Source: Profftia sp020342455
Lineage (GTDB): Bacteria > Pseudomonadota > Gammaproteobacteria > Enterobacterales > Enterobacteriaceae
Assembly (NCBI RefSeq): GCF_020342455.1
Contig: NZ_CP080506.1
Coordinates: 744,001-808,000, forward strand
Length of the DNA stretch: 64,000 nucleotides
Reading direction: 5' to 3'
Made by a program: the position numbers and the translations under genes
In this document: positions 1 to 8,372 of the stretch, piece by piece
Layout of the letters: each line of letters begins with the position of its first letter
Position numbering within the stretch: position 1 is the stretch's first letter
The notes under the pieces: generated by a model
Databases searched by the model: none
Told to the model about the DNA's origin: nothing
Seen by the model: the letters and a program-made list of their open reading frames with translations, nothing else

Positions 1-1
1 A

Positions 2-295
2 GCGCGTTACAACGTAGCACTAGAGTTAAATAACTCTTCATTTAATCACTCTCGTCTTGGTAGTGCAAAAAACTGCCGTAATATTGTTAAAGAAGTACGT
101 AAAGCAGGGGGGTATATTGCATTAGGAACTGATTCTCATATAGCCTTCTCGTTAGGAATTTTTGAGCATTGCATGCATATTATAAAAGAGGTAGATTTTC
201 CACAGGATCGTGTGCTCAATGTATCCCCTCGTCGTTTACTAGATTTTTTAGTGAATCGAGGTAAACGTGTTATTATAGAACTGGACGATTGGTAA
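2..295 (+). CDS. ycdX: YcdX, PHP-family phosphatase (3' part only)
   Basis: This is the last 97 codons of a gene that begins left of the window; it ends at a TAA. The translation matches the C-terminal third of E. coli YcdX, a PHP-domain metal-dependent phosphatase (trinuclear zinc site). The stretches VALELNNSSFNHSR, GGYIALGTDSH and ILNVSPRRLL-like VLNVSPRRLL are nearly identical to the E. coli protein. The Asp and His of the TDSH segment belong to the metal site in this family. The reading frame is open throughout, so the visible part looks functional. The in vivo substrate of YcdX is not established. No gene follows on the same strand. Confidence 0.85.
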   Translation, partial: ARYNVALELNNSSFNHSRLGSAKNCRNIVKEVRKAGGYIALGTDSHIAFSLGIFEHCMHIIKEVDFPQDRVLNVSPRRLLDFLVNRGKRVIIELDDW

Positions 296-871
296 TTTGA
301 TTTATTATTCTGAAAGTAAAATATTATTTGTTAAAAACATATACGATTAGATGATATCTGGTATATATATTATGTTTATAACATAATATTTTAACTATAA
401 TATTATATTATAAACATGTACTGATTATCTATAAGATATAGATGTTCCCTTTTATTAAAATATTATTGATTAACCTTAAAGTATTACAAAAATAATATAT
501 ATATTTATAAAATAATACTTATATATCACAATTACTAGGATATAAAAGCTTACAAAATAACTTATTTAAGTATACATCTTTTTATATACTTAACTATAAT
601 TAATATATTAATTAGAATTAGTTTGTAAAAATAAAGTAAAGATTAATACATCTTTTCTTGAATATTGGAAGAAACCTATTTTATATTTTTTCTTATGATC
701 TTTTAGAGATATATTTTAAATAATTAAGTATATTCTTTATTTTAAATAAATTAAAAGCTATCATGTATCCTTAATTTATTAATCGTATCACTGAAATTGA
801 TTAAATTTAAGTATTTCTCTTAATAGATAGTACCAGTATTTAGATTTACTAATTATCAATTCATCTTAGTT
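296..871. other. Gap between ycdX and mlaB, no gene seen
   Basis: About 580 bases of A+T-rich DNA between the convergent ycdX and mlaB 3' ends. No open frame or RNA gene is recognisable. A 10-bp hairpin lies at 367-389. A 13-bp inverted repeat links 822-834 with 887-899 at the mlaB 3' end, but the long loop makes chance likely. Confidence 0.6.
367..389 (+). terminator. Hairpin after ycdX, weak terminator candidate
   Basis: Arms ATATTATGTT and AACATAATAT pair perfectly around a 3-base loop, 71 bases after the ycdX stop, and are followed by a short TTT. It is all A+T except one pair, so it could be chance. Confidence 0.25.
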
Positions 872-1180
872 TTAGTATATTAATGGGGTACTATCTATTT
901 GTAATAGATCATGAAGATTATAAACTGCAATTAGCGTAAGTAAACGCTCGCTTGCTCCGGTAATAAAAATTTGAGGTATACGTGTATTTTGTAAATAAAC
1001 TAACATAGCTAATCCGGCTGAATCTACGCGTACTAATCCACTTAAATCTAAAGTTTGCTTACCATGAAGCATGGTATATCTATTATTCCAAAATATCATA
1101 AGAGAATTTCTATCAAGAATACCAATAAGTTTAAGTGTTTTTTCTTCGCTACTCCATATAAGGGCATAGGGAAGTGACAT
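872..1180 (-). CDS. mlaB: MlaB, STAS-domain subunit of the Mla phospholipid transporter
   Basis: A 102-residue protein read from ATG at 1180. It is the small STAS-domain subunit that binds the MlaF ATPase and is needed for assembly and activity of the inner-membrane MlaFEDB complex, which moves phospholipids between the two membranes. The central segment LDLSGLVRVDSAGLAMLVYL matches E. coli MlaB; the DSAGLA motif replaces DTGGLA, keeping a hydroxyl residue at the conserved Thr. The open frame extends upstream of this ATG into mlaC, but this start is preferred. It gives the E. coli-like length and overlaps the mlaC stop by one base (TAATG), typical of translational coupling. It is the last gene of the mla operon; ibaG and murA, which follow it in E. 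coli, are absent. Confidence 0.88.
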   Translation of the reverse strand: MSLPYALIWSSEEKTLKLIGILDRNSLMIFWNNRYTMLHGKQTLDLSGLVRVDSAGLAMLVYLQNTRIPQIFITGASERLLTLIAVYNLHDLLQIDSTPLIY

Positions 1181-1824
1181 TACTTTTGTTCTATTGTAAT
1201 AGACTGTTGCGCAGAAGAGATGAGTTGTTGGGTCAATCCGGTAATACCATATATACGTAAAATAGATGCCCACTCGTTATGCTTAGTGATAATCATACTA
1301 ACACCTTCCACTATCATATCAAATGCTTGCCAATTTCCTGTTTGACTATTCTTGCGCCATTGAAAATCCATACGCACGGGAAAGCTACCCTTAGGATCAA
1401 TGATAGTAACGCGAATAGGAACTATAGTTACATCATAACTTATAGTACGTTCAGAAGCAATATTATATTCTTGTCCATGATACATAGCTAAAGCTTGAGC
1501 ATATGCCTGTTCTAAACAGCATTGAAAAGCTTTAAAAAAAACCTCACGCTGTAAAGAAGTAGCATTATTATAGTACTGACCTAAAACTAAAGCACCTGCA
1601 TATTTTATTTGTATATAAGGCATTAGCTCCTCATGTACAATGGTTCGTAGATAATTGGGATCCTGCTTAATTTTAGACTGTTCTATTTTTAGACGATTAA
1701 AAATATGCTTAGCCGCAGTATCCATCAGCTTGTAAGGATTAGTTGGATCTACTTTGGCATTTGCTAGTGTTATAACCATAAAGAATACAAGCAGAAATGC
1801 TACTATAAACATATATCTAAACAT
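1180..1824 (-). CDS. mlaC: MlaC, periplasmic phospholipid-binding protein
   Basis: The 214-residue product is the soluble periplasmic shuttle that carries phospholipid between the outer-membrane MlaA complex and inner-membrane MlaFEDB. The N-terminus (MFRYMFIVAFLLVFFMVITLANA) has a basic start, a hydrophobic core and an A-x-A-like end, i.e. a Sec signal peptide cleaved near residue 23. The mature part has the family core: DPTNPYKLMD, LVLGQYYNNAT, ALAMYHGQ, VPIRVTI and DFQWRKNSQTGNWQAFDM, the last almost identical to E. coli. ATG at 1824 is chosen over an upstream TTG because AAGGG sits seven bases ahead of it. The stop overlaps the mlaB start. MlaA is not in this window. Confidence 0.9.
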   Translation of the reverse strand: MFRYMFIVAFLLVFFMVITLANAKVDPTNPYKLMDTAAKHIFNRLKIEQSKIKQDPNYLRTIVHEELMPYIQIKYAGALVLGQYYNNATSLQREVFFKAFQCCLEQAYAQALAMYHGQEYNIASERTISYDVTIVPIRVTIIDPKGSFPVRMDFQWRKNSQTGNWQAFDMIVEGVSMIITKHNEWASILRIYGITGLTQQLISSAQQSITIEQK

Positions 1825-1877
1825 CAATAACCCTTAAATTAGTATACTACCAAAACTTTAAATGGTATAGTCTTAAA

Positions 1878-2372
1878 CTAAGTATATTTTTTATTAGCAT
1901 CATAACTGATGCTTTTATATAACAGCTGACCAATTAAATCTTCCAAAATTATAGCTGATTTAGTATTCTGAATCTCATCTCCATTTTTAAGGATAGATGT
2001 TCCCATATTAGGGTCATCAAAACCTACGTTTAATGCTATAAATTGTTCACCTAATAAACCTGAAGTACAAATAGTTAATGAGCTTGTATCAGGAATTTGG
2101 TTATATTGTTCATTTATATCTATCGCTACGCGTGGTAAATAAGATTGTGTAGTAAGTGTAATATTAGCCACTCGTCCTATGACTACACCACCAATTTTAA
2201 TAGGAGATCTTGCTTTTAACCCCCCAATATTATCAAAACTTGCATAAATACGGTAAGTAGGCTCGTTTCTTAGAGATTGAACATTAGCAACTTGAAAGCA
2301 TAGAAATACAAACGCACATAATGCGATAAACATGAATATACCAACCCATATTTCACTTTTTTTTATATGCAT
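1878..2372 (-). CDS. mlaD: MlaD, MCE-domain subunit of the Mla transporter
   Basis: A 164-residue inner-membrane protein with one N-terminal membrane span (about residues 8-27, IWVGIFMFIALCAFVFL) and a periplasmic MCE domain (about 36-115). In E. coli MlaD forms a hexameric ring through which phospholipid passes. The hallmark FDNIGGLKARSPIKIGGVVIG is nearly identical to E. coli, as is DTSSL-ICTSGLLGEQFIALNVGF. The C-terminus stops shortly after LIGQLLY, about 20 residues earlier than E. coli MlaD; what is missing is the low-complexity tail. ATG at 2372 is preferred to an in-frame TTG upstream because it aligns with the E. coli start (MQTKKNEIW) and lies four bases after the mlaFE stop. Confidence 0.92.
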   Translation of the reverse strand: MHIKKSEIWVGIFMFIALCAFVFLCFQVANVQSLRNEPTYRIYASFDNIGGLKARSPIKIGGVVIGRVANITLTTQSYLPRVAIDINEQYNQIPDTSSLTICTSGLLGEQFIALNVGFDDPNMGTSILKNGDEIQNTKSAIILEDLIGQLLYKSISYDANKKYT

Positions 2373-2376
2373 TACA

Positions 2377-3993
2377 TCAATTTCCAAACATTAGTTCTGT
2401 TAATACAAAATCTAATCCTAAAATAGCTAGAGAAGAATGTACTACGGTGCGCATAGTGGCGTCATTAATCCCTTCAGAAGTAGGTATTGCATCATATCCA
2501 TTTAATAAGGCAATCCATATAATTATAATCGCAAAAATTACGCTCTTAATCATACAATTAATAAAATCAGTATAAAAATCTACTGAATGCTGCATTGCAG
2601 ACCAGAATAATCCACTATCAACCCCTCTCCAATCAATACCAACCATAGATCCACCACAAATACCCAATGCAATAAAAACTACTGTTAATAAAGGCATACT
2701 TATAATACACGCCCAAAAGCGAGGAGCAATAATACGGCGTAATGGATCTACTCCCATCATTTCCATACTAGAAATTTGTTCTGTAGCTTTCATTAAACCA
2801 ATTTCTGCAGTTACCGTAGAACCAGCTCGACCAGCAAAAATTAAAGAAGTAACAACGGGGCCAAGCTCTCGTAGAAGTGATAGTGCTATCATCATACCTA
2901 AACTAGCCTCAGCACTATAAGTAGTTAAAATTAAATAACCCTGTAAACTAAGTACCATACCAATAAGCCATCCAGAAACCATAATAATTAGCAAAGACTG
3001 CACGCCAACATTATATAACTGTTTGCATAGTAATGGCCATTGTTTAGCAAATTCAGGCTTGCCTATTAAAGCATTAAACATTATAAAACCAGAACGCTTA
3101 AAAAAGACATACAATCTTATTCCTAAACGTCCAAAAGATACTAATGATTTTAATAATATACGATTATTTTTATCAGATTCTAATCGCGATATTCCAAGGG
3201 TTGCATTCCGATAGTCATCAGCAGGATATCGGAATGACATAGGCCCATCCGCAATTCCATCTAGAAACTGCCTTACTCGCGTATCAATATTATTTTGTAG
3301 TTCTTTAGAATTACCGTGCGTAATAACACGTTGATCTGCTAGAATATATGCATAATCGGCAATGCTCAACACTTCTGATACATCATGCGATACCAATATA
3401 CAGGTAATACCTAAAGAATGATTTAATTCTTCAATTAGTTTTACAAGAATTCCCATAGTTATAGGATCTTGCCCAACAAATGGTTCATCAAAAAGAATCA
3501 TTTCGGGATCAAGCGCAATAGCCCGTGCTAAAGCAGCACGTCGTGCCATTCCTCCAGATAACTCATACGGCATTAAATTAGCTGCACCACGCAAACCTAC
3601 TGCTTCAAGCTTCATTAAAACTATAGTACGAATCAAATATTCAGGTAGATGTGTATGCTCGCGCAGCGGAAATGCTACATTGTCACTTACTGTTAAATCA
3701 GTAAACAGAGCACCTGATTGAAATAATATACTCATTTTTTTACGAACTTCAAATAATTGATATCTAGAAAGTGATGGAATATCATACCCATCAAACCATA
3801 TTTTACCTTTGTCCGGAAGAATTTGACCACTAATTAAACGTAATAAAGTCGTTTTTCCAATTCCAGATGGACCCATAATAGCGGTAATTTTACCTCTAGG
3901 TACGGTCATATTTATATCAGTAAAAATTTGACGGTTACCACAACTAAAACTCATATCTTTAATTTCTATTAAATTAGTTGCCTGTTGATGCAT
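2377..3993 (-). CDS. mlaF-mlaE: MlaF-MlaE fusion: ATPase and permease of the Mla phospholipid transporter in one frame
   Basis: One uninterrupted 538-residue frame covers two proteins that are separate in E. coli. Residues 1 to about 262 are MlaF, the ABC ATPase: Walker A GPSGIGKT (41-48), Q-loop Gln92, signature LSGGM (145-149), Walker B ILFDEP (166-171), switch His203, and the FLDGIADGP...FRYPADDY end. Residues 279-538 are MlaE, the permease, from LLKSLVSFG to the LDFVLTELMFGN C-terminus, including GRAGSTVTAEIGLM and SSMEMMGVDPLRR. A linker of about 17 residues joins them. The codon aligned with the MlaE start Met is ATA (3157-3159), so separate initiation there is unlikely. Catalytic motifs are intact, so the complex is probably active. 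ATG at 3993 aligns with E. coli MlaF; eight more codons are open upstream. Confidence 0.9.
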   Translation of the reverse strand: MHQQATNLIEIKDMSFSCGNRQIFTDINMTVPRGKITAIMGPSGIGKTTLLRLISGQILPDKGKIWFDGYDIPSLSRYQLFEVRKKMSILFQSGALFTDLTVSDNVAFPLREHTHLPEYLIRTIVLMKLEAVGLRGAANLMPYELSGGMARRAALARAIALDPEMILFDEPFVGQDPITMGILVKLIEELNHSLGITCILVSHDVSEVLSIADYAYILADQRVITHGNSKELQNNIDTRVRQFLDGIADGPMSFRYPADDYRNATLGISRLESDKNNRILLKSLVSFGRLGIRLYVFFKRSGFIMFNALIGKPEFAKQWPLLCKQLYNVGVQSLLIIMVSGWLIGMVLSLQGYLILTTYSAEASLGMMIALSLLRELGPVVTSLIFAGRAGSTVTAEIGLMKATEQISSMEMMGVDPLRRIIAPRFWACIISMPLLTVVFIALGICGGSMVGIDWRGVDSGLFWSAMQHSVDFYTDFINCMIKSVIFAIIIIWIALLNGYDAIPTSEGINDATMRTVVHSSLAILGLDFVLTELMFGN

Positions 3994-5144
3994 AAGCCAT
4001 GCTCTCTTAGTCATCATTATGCCAATGATATTTTTTAGCGATCCTGCTGGATCTTATGATTTGCAATAGTTCTTCAACTATACTATATAGATTCATGCGA
4101 TATATTATTATTTTTTTTTAAATATGCAAATTTAACTCTGTAATAGTATTTTACAAGATATAAATAATCTTTCATACTCTAAGGAAATTAAAATTTGATA
4201 AGATTATATCTTTATATAATATAATAATTTCAGTATAAATCTTATTTTGATATTCTTAAAATAAGTAAGTTAAATACTATTTTAAATTAATAATTAAGGT
4301 AGTTATTGAATATATGTATCAATACTATTATTTAATATAAATATTTTTAGCAGATGATATGATCAAATATCTATATTTAGTATATAAGGATTTTCCTTAT
4401 AAGAAAAATTTAAATCTAGTATTTAATCCTGAGTTTATTATTTATAATGTAATGAATATATGGGATGTTTTCTAAAATATAACTAAATTACTGGGTTAGT
4501 AAGTGCGTAATAACTATTTTTAAACTACATAATACTTTATCTTTTATGACAAAAACTTTTAATTGTATAATTAATCATAAATAATATAACAAACCATGTA
4601 CTTCGATCTTTATATTAGTTCAGTAATGATATTCTAAATAAATATAACTATATTGAAATTATTAAATATTGTTAATATGACTACATAATAAAACATATTA
4701 ACCTAATATTAATTCATATAATGTACATTTACTAAATAATATATATTTATGTTATAATAACAGCCATTTAAAATAGAAACTTATTCTATCATTTTATAAT
4801 AAATAATACTGTATTAACAATAATACCCCTACATATTATAGATACTAATAATGTTTAAATACTTTGAACAGCTAATAATCTAATAAAGAAGTTAATAAGT
4901 ATAAAAATACTACCACTCAATAATTAAAAACAGTAATTTTCTAACTGAAATAATATTCTGAAAAATTTAATTAATTCTACATTACTATAAGTAACGTAGA
5001 TAGAAAATACCTAGAAAGCAGTTCAAGAGAGGATAATAACATTAATATTTTATTACTATACGATAGTATAGAAATCTTCTATAAAATATTTTTGCACCAA
5101 AATATACACTCTCTAATTAACTTTTATATAACTAAAATTATTAA
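3994..5144. other. Gap between mlaF and rne, no gene seen
   Basis: About 1.15 kb of A+T-rich DNA. It serves as the mla operon leader on one side and the rne 3' region on the other. No gene recognised. A dyad sits at 4040-4053, an 8-bp hairpin at 4383-4401 (TATAAGGA/TCCTTATA), and a 6-bp hairpin at 5056-5071, about 75 bases downstream of rne on the minus strand. Confidence 0.6.
4040..4053 (-). promoter_or_regulatory. Small dyad in the mla operon leader
   Basis: GATCC and GGATC pair around a four-base loop about 50 bases upstream of the mlaF start. It is one of few G+C-containing patches in this gap, so it may be a retained leader structure or operator. Function is unknown. Confidence 0.25.
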
Positions 5145-8100
5145 TTAGTCGATTACTAACGACGTCTTAGTGACTGGTGCTGCTGACTGATTTGTTGCTG
5201 CGTGACCACCAGCTCCAACTTTACTATGTATATCTATATCAAAATATTGTAGATACTTTTTACGAGGAACGTAAGATATATATGTATTATCCGCAGGTAC
5301 TTTAGTAATAGGAGCTGTGGCTATTTTCTGATTTTTATCTGTAACTACCCTAATAAATTCATCATTAGTAATCAAGGGTTTATTAATAGCCTCTAGATTA
5401 TGTTTTTTAAAAACAATAGTCTCTGATTTAATAGTTTGTATCCCTTCCTTGTTAATAACTACTGCTTTTAATTTATTTTTTGACACAAAAAAACTGTTCA
5501 TATCTTCTTTTATAATTGCAGCTGAAGTAACTTCTGCGCTAACAGTAATTGGATCTTTTTCCTTATGTTGATTAATAGCTATTTTTTTAAATTTTGTATT
5601 TTTATTTAAAGATGATTTTAGCTTTTTTTTATTATCTTCTAATAATGACTCAGCTAGAGAGGAAACTCCTGATAACAATGCAACAGATGTGGGTATCATA
5701 GAATTTACTACCGATTGGATAATTATTGGCTCAATAACTGGCGCAACTGAACAAGTATTCATGATAGATGATTTTACTGTAATATTTTTAGAAATATATG
5801 AACAATCATTTTTTGTCTGAAGTTTTTTAATAATTGATGGTTTCTTTTCTACTTCAGTAGATAACTTTTGAACTACTGGATAACTAATCCATACTTTACC
5901 CAATGCCATCTCAAGAGATGCAGCAGCAAGTTTTAGCTGTATAGGAGATTTAGCAGGGTACAATTCTTCTCGATAACGACGACGACGTTGAGCACTAACA
6001 CGTAGATGGCGTGGTGAGCGACGAGAACGACGTAGTGCACTTTTTTGGTATTGACGATTGTAATAGCAATTTTCTTCTTTATGATTCTGTGGCTGTATAT
6101 CATCACCCGGAGCAACTCTTTTAATTTTTGTAATATTAAATTTATCAACAATTAATGATTCCGGTAATGTTACAACTGTAAGAGTATCTTCATTTTTAAC
6201 TTCATTTTTAAGGTGTACTTTGTTCATTACATGACGTTGATTATAACGAGTTATATACTTATTATTTTTACATTTATTTTTTTCTACTTCAGTATTTATA
6301 TGTCTATCATTATTTGCTGCATACTTTATTTCCCGCTGGAAATCATGCTTACTTTCATCTTCATGATGAATATTCTGATGATCATTATCATGTAATGTAC
6401 AGAGCGATATCTTATGATTTCTCTGTACATTAGTTAGAACACTGAAATCAATTTCATTATTAGTTGATTGATCTGAGTAGTAATTATTACTACATTGATC
6501 TGTAGAATTACTATTAGATTTATTGTAATGATTTAAATAACTACTATTATTATCATGATATTGATTATTATCAAATTCTTGATCATAAAGATGCGGCTCT
6601 TTTAATGGTATTATAGATTTTGTTATTATTGTTTGTTCTTTTTCTGAACCTGTAAATATATTTTTTATTGCAGAAAAAATACGTCTAATCAAACTAGATC
6701 CTGAAGAAGTATGAGACGATTTTTTTACTATAGGAGCTACGTTATCTTCTGCTAATGCTGCTGAAACATCTAAAGAAAAAGTAGCTAGCGCTGGTTGTTC
6801 AGGACGTTTACGCTCAAACATAAGATCTTCTTCAGTATTAAGGGTATCAGCTTCATGTAACTGAGGAAGTAAATAGCTGAGTGTGCTAGTTACCTCACCA
6901 TGACGTACACGAACTACAGAATAGTGTGGTGTTTGCATTTGATAGTGTGGTACTACAATAATCTTTACGCCGTCTTGACGTTTTTCAATAACGCTTACTG
7001 AATCACGCTTTTCATTAAGTAAATACGAAGCCACTGGAATAGGAACTATAGCGTGGACTTCATTGGTATTTTCTTTAAGAGCTTCTTCTTCAATAAGACG
7101 AAGAATAGAAAGCGATAAAGACTCGTTATCACGTACAGTACCGGTACCACTACAGCGTGGACAAACATGGTGGCTAGATTCTCCTAATGAAGGACTAAGA
7201 CGCTGACGAGACATCTCTAATAAACCAAAACGAGAAATTCTACCAATTTGAATACGAGCGCGGTCCTGCCTAACAGCATCTCGTAAACGATTTTCAACTT
7301 CGCGTTGATGGCGTACTGTAGTCATATCAATAAAATCAACCACAATTAATCCCCCTAAATCTCGTAAACGTAATTGACGAGCAATTTCGTCAGCAGCTTC
7401 AAGATTAGTATTAAGCGCTGTTTCTTCAATATCTACTCCACGCGTTGCGCGAGCAGAATTAATATCTATAGCTATTAAGGCTTCAGTAGAATCAACTACA
7501 ATAGAACCACCAGAGTTTAAACGCACTTCACGTTGAAAAGCAGACTCAATTTGAGATTCTATTTGATATTTACTAAATAGAGGAACTTCACCAGTATAAA
7601 GTTTAATTCTATTATTAAAATCAGGACGCCCAAGTGCAGCAATATGTTTTTTGGCTAACCCTAGAATTTTAGGGTTATCAATTAATATTTCACCAATATC
7701 AGGGCGCAGATAATCACGAAATGCACGCACAATAACATTGCTTTCTTGATGAATTAAGAACGGTGCAGATCGTCCTTCAGCAGCTTTTTGAATAGCTTCC
7801 CAATGTTTTAGGCGAAATGACAAATCCCATTGTAATTCTTCAGTAGATTTACCAATTCCAGCAGTACGAACAATTAGTCCCATACCATCAGGAAGTTTCA
7901 GATAAGATAGTGATTCTTTTAATTCTATACGGTCATTACCTTCAATACGACGAGAAATACCACCAGCACGGGGATTATTAGGCATTAATACTAAGTAGCT
8001 ACCAGCTAAACTAATAAAAGTTGTTAATGCTGCACCTTTAGTACCACGCTCTTCCTTATCAATCTGAACAATAACTTCTTGATATTCGCGTAAGACATCT

Positions 8101-8372
8101 CTAATATTTAGGCGTCCAGAAGATAAGTGATTGCTAGATAAATATTCTTGGGATATTTCTTTTAGAGGGAGAAAACCATGTCTCTCGACACCATAATCCA
8201 CAAAAGCAGCTTCTAAACTTGGTTCGATACGGATAATTTTTCCTTTATAAATATTTGATTTTTTTTGTTCGTGACCTAGGCTTTCAATATCTAGATCGTA
8301 TAAACGCTGTCCATCTACAAGAGCAACACGCAACTCTTCCTGTTGAGTTGCGTTGATCAACATTCTTTTCAT
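5145..8372 (-). CDS. rne: RNase E, endoribonuclease and RNA-degradosome scaffold
   Basis: A 1075-residue protein, as long as E. coli RNase E (1061). It starts mRNA decay and processes rRNA and tRNA. The catalytic half is highly conserved: S1 domain (about 35-120), DNase I-like site with Asp303 (AIDINSARATRG) and Asp346 (VVDFIDM), and the zinc-link CPRCSGTG (Cys404, Cys407). The C-terminal half keeps an amphipathic membrane helix (RRIFSAIKNIFTG, about 560-575), an arginine-rich RNA-binding stretch (about 782-805), an enolase-site-like GKVWISYPVV, and a PNPase-site-like GAGGHAATNQSAAPV at the very end. Between these lie Asn/Lys/Tyr-rich low-complexity segments. ATG at 8372 matches the E. coli start (MKRMLINATQQEELR); five more in-frame codons upstream begin with ATG at 8387. 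Confidence 0.95.
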   Translation of the reverse strand: MKRMLINATQQEELRVALVDGQRLYDLDIESLGHEQKKSNIYKGKIIRIEPSLEAAFVDYGVERHGFLPLKEISQEYLSSNHLSSGRLNIRDVLREYQEVIVQIDKEERGTKGAALTTFISLAGSYLVLMPNNPRAGGISRRIEGNDRIELKESLSYLKLPDGMGLIVRTAGIGKSTEELQWDLSFRLKHWEAIQKAAEGRSAPFLIHQESNVIVRAFRDYLRPDIGEILIDNPKILGLAKKHIAALGRPDFNNRIKLYTGEVPLFSKYQIESQIESAFQREVRLNSGGSIVVDSTEALIAIDINSARATRGVDIEETALNTNLEAADEIARQLRLRDLGGLIVVDFIDMTTVRHQREVENRLRDAVRQDRARIQIGRISRFGLLEMSRQRLSPSLGESSHHVCPRCSGTGTVRDNESLSLSILRLIEEEALKENTNEVHAIVPIPVASYLLNEKRDSVSVIEKRQDGVKIIVVPHYQMQTPHYSVVRVRHGEVTSTLSYLLPQLHEADTLNTEEDLMFERKRPEQPALATFSLDVSAALAEDNVAPIVKKSSHTSSGSSLIRRIFSAIKNIFTGSEKEQTIITKSIIPLKEPHLYDQEFDNNQYHDNNSSYLNHYNKSNSNSTDQCSNNYYSDQSTNNEIDFSVLTNVQRNHKISLCTLHDNDHQNIHHEDESKHDFQREIKYAANNDRHINTEVEKNKCKNNKYITRYNQRHVMNKVHLKNEVKNEDTLTVVTLPESLIVDKFNITKIKRVAPGDDIQPQNHKEENCYYNRQYQKSALRRSRRSPRHLRVSAQRRRRYREELYPAKSPIQLKLAAASLEMALGKVWISYPVVQKLSTEVEKKPSIIKKLQTKNDCSYISKNITVKSSIMNTCSVAPVIEPIIIQSVVNSMIPTSVALLSGVSSLAESLLEDNKKKLKSSLNKNTKFKKIAINQHKEKDPITVSAEVTSAAIIKEDMNSFFVSKNKLKAVVINKEGIQTIKSETIVFKKHNLEAINKPLITNDEFIRVVTDKNQKIATAPITKVPADNTYISYVPRKKYLQYFDIDIHSKVGAGGHAATNQSAAPVTKTSLVID

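Noticed and set aside
822..899. 13-bp inverted repeat spanning the mlaB 3' end
   Set aside because: The loop is 52 bases and one arm is coding sequence. With loops this long, 13-bp matches are expected by chance at this base composition.
872..1273. Longer version of mlaB starting inside mlaC
   Set aside because: The first 31 codons overlap mlaC and do not match MlaB. The ATG at 1180 gives the normal length and a coupled start.
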